DNA of 64,000 nucleotides from Medicago truncatula (lineage: Eukaryota > Streptophyta > Magnoliopsida > Fabales > Fabaceae): assembly GCF_003473485.1 (NCBI RefSeq), contig NC_053045.1, positions 8,458,501-8,522,500 on the forward strand, written 5' to 3'. Below are positions 60,753 through 64,000 of this stretch, one piece after another. The position numbers and the translations under genes were made by a program. The notes beneath the pieces were generated by a model that did not search any database, was not told the DNA's origin, and worked only from the letters and a program-made list of their open reading frames with translations. Each line of letters begins with the position of its first letter. Positions within the stretch are counted from its first letter, which is position 1.

Positions 60753-63581
60753 TCATATTCCAAGGCCATCCGGTGCAATTTGGCCGTCACACAATAACTT
60801 CAATTTCTGCACATTATTACACGGCATCAGGAGAATCAATTGTGCTATATATTTGTTTCAGTTTGATAAATATTTTAGCTTCTAAATAAAAACTGATAAA
60901 AGAAACTAAAAAAATATCAGCAGCTACTTCAATCAAACTCTTCTTTCTACCCAAAAATCTCTGCCTATCAGGATTTACATGGCATTGTTCTCATAGGTCT
61001 AAATTACGGTTCGCAAAAACAATTGCGGTCATAATATAATTTTTTTAGAGGTCTTATTCTTGGATAGTAAAGATATAGAAGTCAAAGATACAGTTGACTG
61101 ACTTTACTTGCAGCTCAAGCAACTAGCTTAAGAGTGACTAGTTACACTATAGTGCACGATAGCTTACAGTATACTAACACTTTGTCTATAAATACTTGCT
61201 GAAATCATTAATTCATCAATGAGAAAATTTATCTTGGTTCATCTTTTAACATTCTTAATACGTAGCATTAGCATTGCAACTGCAATTGCAGCCGTATCGG
61301 CCACATTTGCAGGAGAACAAAAAAAAACCAAAGGTCAAAATCTAGTTCATATTGAGATGGCATAGTATAATGTGTGAATGTAGAATCACCATAGTAGTTC
61401 TAATGAACGTAATTAATCATGTTAATTGGGCCATACCAATTTCCTGGCAACGTAAAAGGCAATCATATAAGATGGATTGTTCACTAGGTGTCAGCTCAAT
61501 GGAAAAAGTTTGACTTTGTAACCTCAAGGACGGATTTCAAATCCCATAAGGTAATTAATAACAATTTCCACTTCCCCGGGTTAAAAAAAATCATTTAAGA
61601 TGGATCTTATTGAAAAGAAAGAAACATTAAATAGCATGGAACAATGTAGAAGATGATCAACTATTATAATCCGGACATTGTTCATATAAAAGTCTGAATT
61701 ATGAGAGCTCTGTACTGTTCCTTGGTAGGAAATTGCAAAAAATGATGGAGTTATTACCGTAAGATACATAGGAGGATCATCCATGGAAGTAGTGCCTAGG
61801 ATTACTTCTCTTTTTAGTTTTGTTGTCAGTTTATGACAAACACGTAGCTGAAAATAAAAGTAATAATATCATAAGATGGGATTACAAATGCAACATCCCG
61901 AATATGGATGCAGAAGTTCTTTATCAAATTTTACCTCAGATCGAGTAGCCCCGCCAATAATAAACACAAAGATCCGCTTTCCCATCTTCTTGAAATCAGC
62001 AGCCACGTTCTTTAACGTGGAGTCACTAAAGAAGATTGGAAAAGCTATAAGTTCAGGGCTAAAGCTGTATCCGTTTGAAAGCATATTTCATTTATGTTAA
62101 AGAAGCAAATTTGTGTTTAGGTAATAGTTCATGTCACCTTGAATATCCATCGTCAGAAGCACGAGACTTAGCCCAGTTGGCTGTTCGCCTAGATCTTATT
62201 GAATTAGGAGCGGTAGTCGGTGCTTGAGTTGTCTGATTGCGTGTGCTGCTTCGAGCAGAGTTTCCTTTGGAAGCAGGAACTGGTTCATTTTTACATGCAT
62301 AGTCACTCTTTGGCAAATCACCCTTATTCAGATTTTCAATGACCTCCTGATAAATGCAACGCCCTCTATGATTTACATTGATCATATACAATAATGACAC
62401 TATTCATGCTATAGTTAAACAGCAATATTTCTTATGCAATTTCCTTAGCATGTTTAAATCAGAATCTTCTCATACAATTCCACAACAAAAACTATTCTCA
62501 TTAGGTATGGTTCATATAATTTCATGTTGACTTTGCATATGTTTACCGCCACTTAGCCCAATTGAATCTAATATAATTTCATGTAGAGGAAAGATTTATT
62601 GGATGGCAAGTGTAACACACTGCACAAATTAACTAATTTGTGGTTGGGCCTAACGCAACCCCAAAAAACCGGCTTGTGATTTGAGGACTAGCATATAAAC
62701 ACTTGTTCAAGCCATATCACTTCCAATATGGGACTCTTAACAGTGGAAAAACTATATAATCTGTAAATTCTAAAATGTTATTAAATTAAACATGTAAATT
62801 ACGAAAGATTCGGCAGCTTCACTAAGCAAGGATAGGCAGATCAACCATCTTGCAAATGTTGTTTACATTTTTGCATCGTAAAAGCCAATGACTGGAAATT
62901 TCTTATTTGGACTAGCATTGCAGTTTTTTTTTTTTGAAGCAAGAAAATCACGATTTTCCCTGTGCAAGGATCCTCTATGTTTGGTTATTGAGCCCCTAGG
63001 TTATATTAGAAGAAATTGGTTTCTTTCTCTTCCTAATATTCATAAAATTTGAGAGAACTCAAATCCAAAGATATCATTTTCAAATGCAATAAATTTGGAA
63101 AATAAAGGCTTGCATGATATTTAGTCGTACCTCTATAACGGGATAAAATCGAAATAGTGACCATGTTTCTTCCTCTTCATCAGTACGATCTTTGCGTGCT
63201 GCTTGCGATGTCTATGTAAGAAAAAAAAATATTTTATAGATAATTTGATGGAAAATAAAGCATTCACACAAGGGCATGAAATAGAACATTTTGTAATACA
63301 ATACCATACCGCCCTCAGCTTGAAATATCTAAAATCCATAATGAAAGGGAATCCATAAATCATATACTTTTATTTTCATTTCGTAAATATATAAGTCCGC
63401 AGTTAACATATTTCCTCCATTTGACTTCTATAAGCATGAAATGAATATATATGTTTACCTTCTGGTTACTGAACTTTAGTGAGAAATCACCAGTAGCAGC
63501 AGCTGCCTTCTTTTTGGTTGCTCCCGCCAGCATTTGCATATTACTGACAACTTTCATGTCATCGGGTGATAGTTTTGCCAA
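60753..63581 (-). CDS. SEC1/Munc18 (KEULE-type) protein, 3' six coding exons
   Basis: SM proteins bind syntaxins and promote SNARE assembly; KEULE acts in cytokinetic vesicle fusion at the cell plate. Exons on minus: 63459-63581, 63131-63211, 62138-62346, 61935-62025, 61758-61847, 60753-60806, ending in TGA at 60753-60755; phases agree. The 5' part lies beyond base 64000, and 63582-64000 shows no further exon, so that intron is over 400 bp. Seen: LAKLSPDDMKVVSNMQMLAG, RKDRTDEEEETWSLFRFYPV, EVIENLNKGDLPKSDYACKN, a Ser/Thr/Arg-rich linker (NSARSSTRNQTTQAPTTA), then FKKMGKRIFVFIIGGATRSE, LRVCHKLTTKLKREVILGTT and SMDDPPMYLTKLKLL. The order and IGGATRSELR core are typical of plant SEC1 proteins. 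Which paralogue (KEULE, SEC1A or SEC1B) cannot be told. Confidence 0.92.
61478..61588 (+). mobile_element. SINE with 17-bp TSD in SEC1 intron
   Basis: Flanked by AATCATATAAGATGGAT (61461-61477) and AATCATTTAAGATGGAT (61589-61605), one mismatch. Contains box A-like TCAGCTCAATGG, box B-like GGATTTCAAATCCC and an A run at the right, on the plus strand. It lies in the last intron of the minus-strand SEC1-type gene. Confidence 0.83.
62640..62750. repeat. LTR-end-like repeat in SEC1 intron
   Basis: GGGCCTAACGCAACCCC, AACCGGCTTGTGATTTGAGG, AAGCCATATCACTTCCAATA and TGGGACTCTTAACA resemble, inverted, the repeat at 36130-36250. Probably LTR-derived debris. Confidence 0.5.
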
Positions 63582-64000
63582 CTAGTTAGATAAACAAACC
63601 ATCAATAATGATCGCTTATGATATATTCTTTTTCTTTGAGTTATAGTATTGTATTTGTTGCTAGATGCTGAATGCAAAAAAGATCAGACTGGACCTCAGA
63701 AATCAAATATATCAAGTAAGGTAACAATAAACCTACAATGTCCTGTGTCTCAAAAGACACCACATCCAAATTTGTTTACGAGGCAACTACAGATAAAGCG
63801 ATCCAAACCCATATACTCAAAGATAATTTACAAATGCGACATGAATATCTAGCAATTCAGAGCTTAGCACAGTCGCACAAGTTTAATTCAGTCAATTTTA
63901 CCTACCAACCTTCTACAACAACAACAAAACCTTCTAAAGAATATAAATCTGATCAGAATTTGAGCATCTTTACTTATTTTTGAGTTAGGAAAAGCAAGAA

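Noticed and set aside
63649-63983. Plus-strand frames at the right edge
   Set aside because: They fall in an intron of the minus-strand SEC1-type gene and show no domain.

Overview
This is AT-rich plant nuclear DNA. Genes are split by GT-AG introns, and retrotransposon, MITE and SINE debris fills the space between them and many introns. Codon use, the repeat families and the protein variants point to a papilionoid legume, most likely near Medicago, Trifolium or Pisum. That placement is inference; no species marker was searched.

Left to right. (1) 367-4774 (+): 3' part of a GFA2-type mitochondrial DnaJ co-chaperone whose J domain lies off the window. A solo copia-type LTR sits in one intron, where a 24-codon exon usual for the family is missing. 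(2) 5.7-7.7 kb: a SINE and an Ogre-like Ty3/gypsy remnant. (3) 7990-13280 (+): complete 8-exon tRNA 2'-phosphotransferase with an organelle-type leader. Its intron 4 holds a copy of the 3' end of the downstream PPR gene. (4) 14810-16294 (+): intact intronless PPR protein, orthologue of Arabidopsis At1g09220 by recalled similarity. It and its 3' flank are tandemly duplicated at 20.05-23.45 kb, where the PPR copy is broken, and a further fragment lies at 24.1 kb. (5) 23.6-29.2 kb: transposon graveyard with a sugar-transporter scrap, gypsy RT/RNase H, and an L1-type LINE split by a 2.78-kb solo LTR. (6) 29489-32515 (-): plastid DUF1499 protein, 6 exons. (7) 34616-41063 (+): complete 12-exon KU80 (683 aa). 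(8) 42606-45284 (+): F-box/PP2-B protein, 3 exons. (9) 46003-46075 (+): tRNA-Lys(CUU). (10) 46.5-51 kb: nested MITEs, fold-back elements and a LINE remnant. (11) 51849-57792 (-): complete 11-exon DEAH-box helicase of the DHX37/Dhr1/FAS4 type (1331 aa). (12) 58-60 kb: SINE, tandem repeat and copia scrap. (13) 60753-63581 (-): 3' six coding exons of a SEC1/KEULE-type protein that continues past the right edge.

The genes are ordinary single-function nuclear genes (organelle chaperone, RNA end repair, organelle RNA editing, DNA end joining, rRNA processing, vesicle fusion). They do not form a pathway or operon. Exon models were built by hand from splice sites and phase, and every complete model keeps one open frame. 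I found no clearly new biological system. The most notable items are structural: target-site duplications that define several insertions exactly, a tail-only retroposition that copied a splice donor, a family exon missing around a solo LTR, and four copies of one PPR 3' region.
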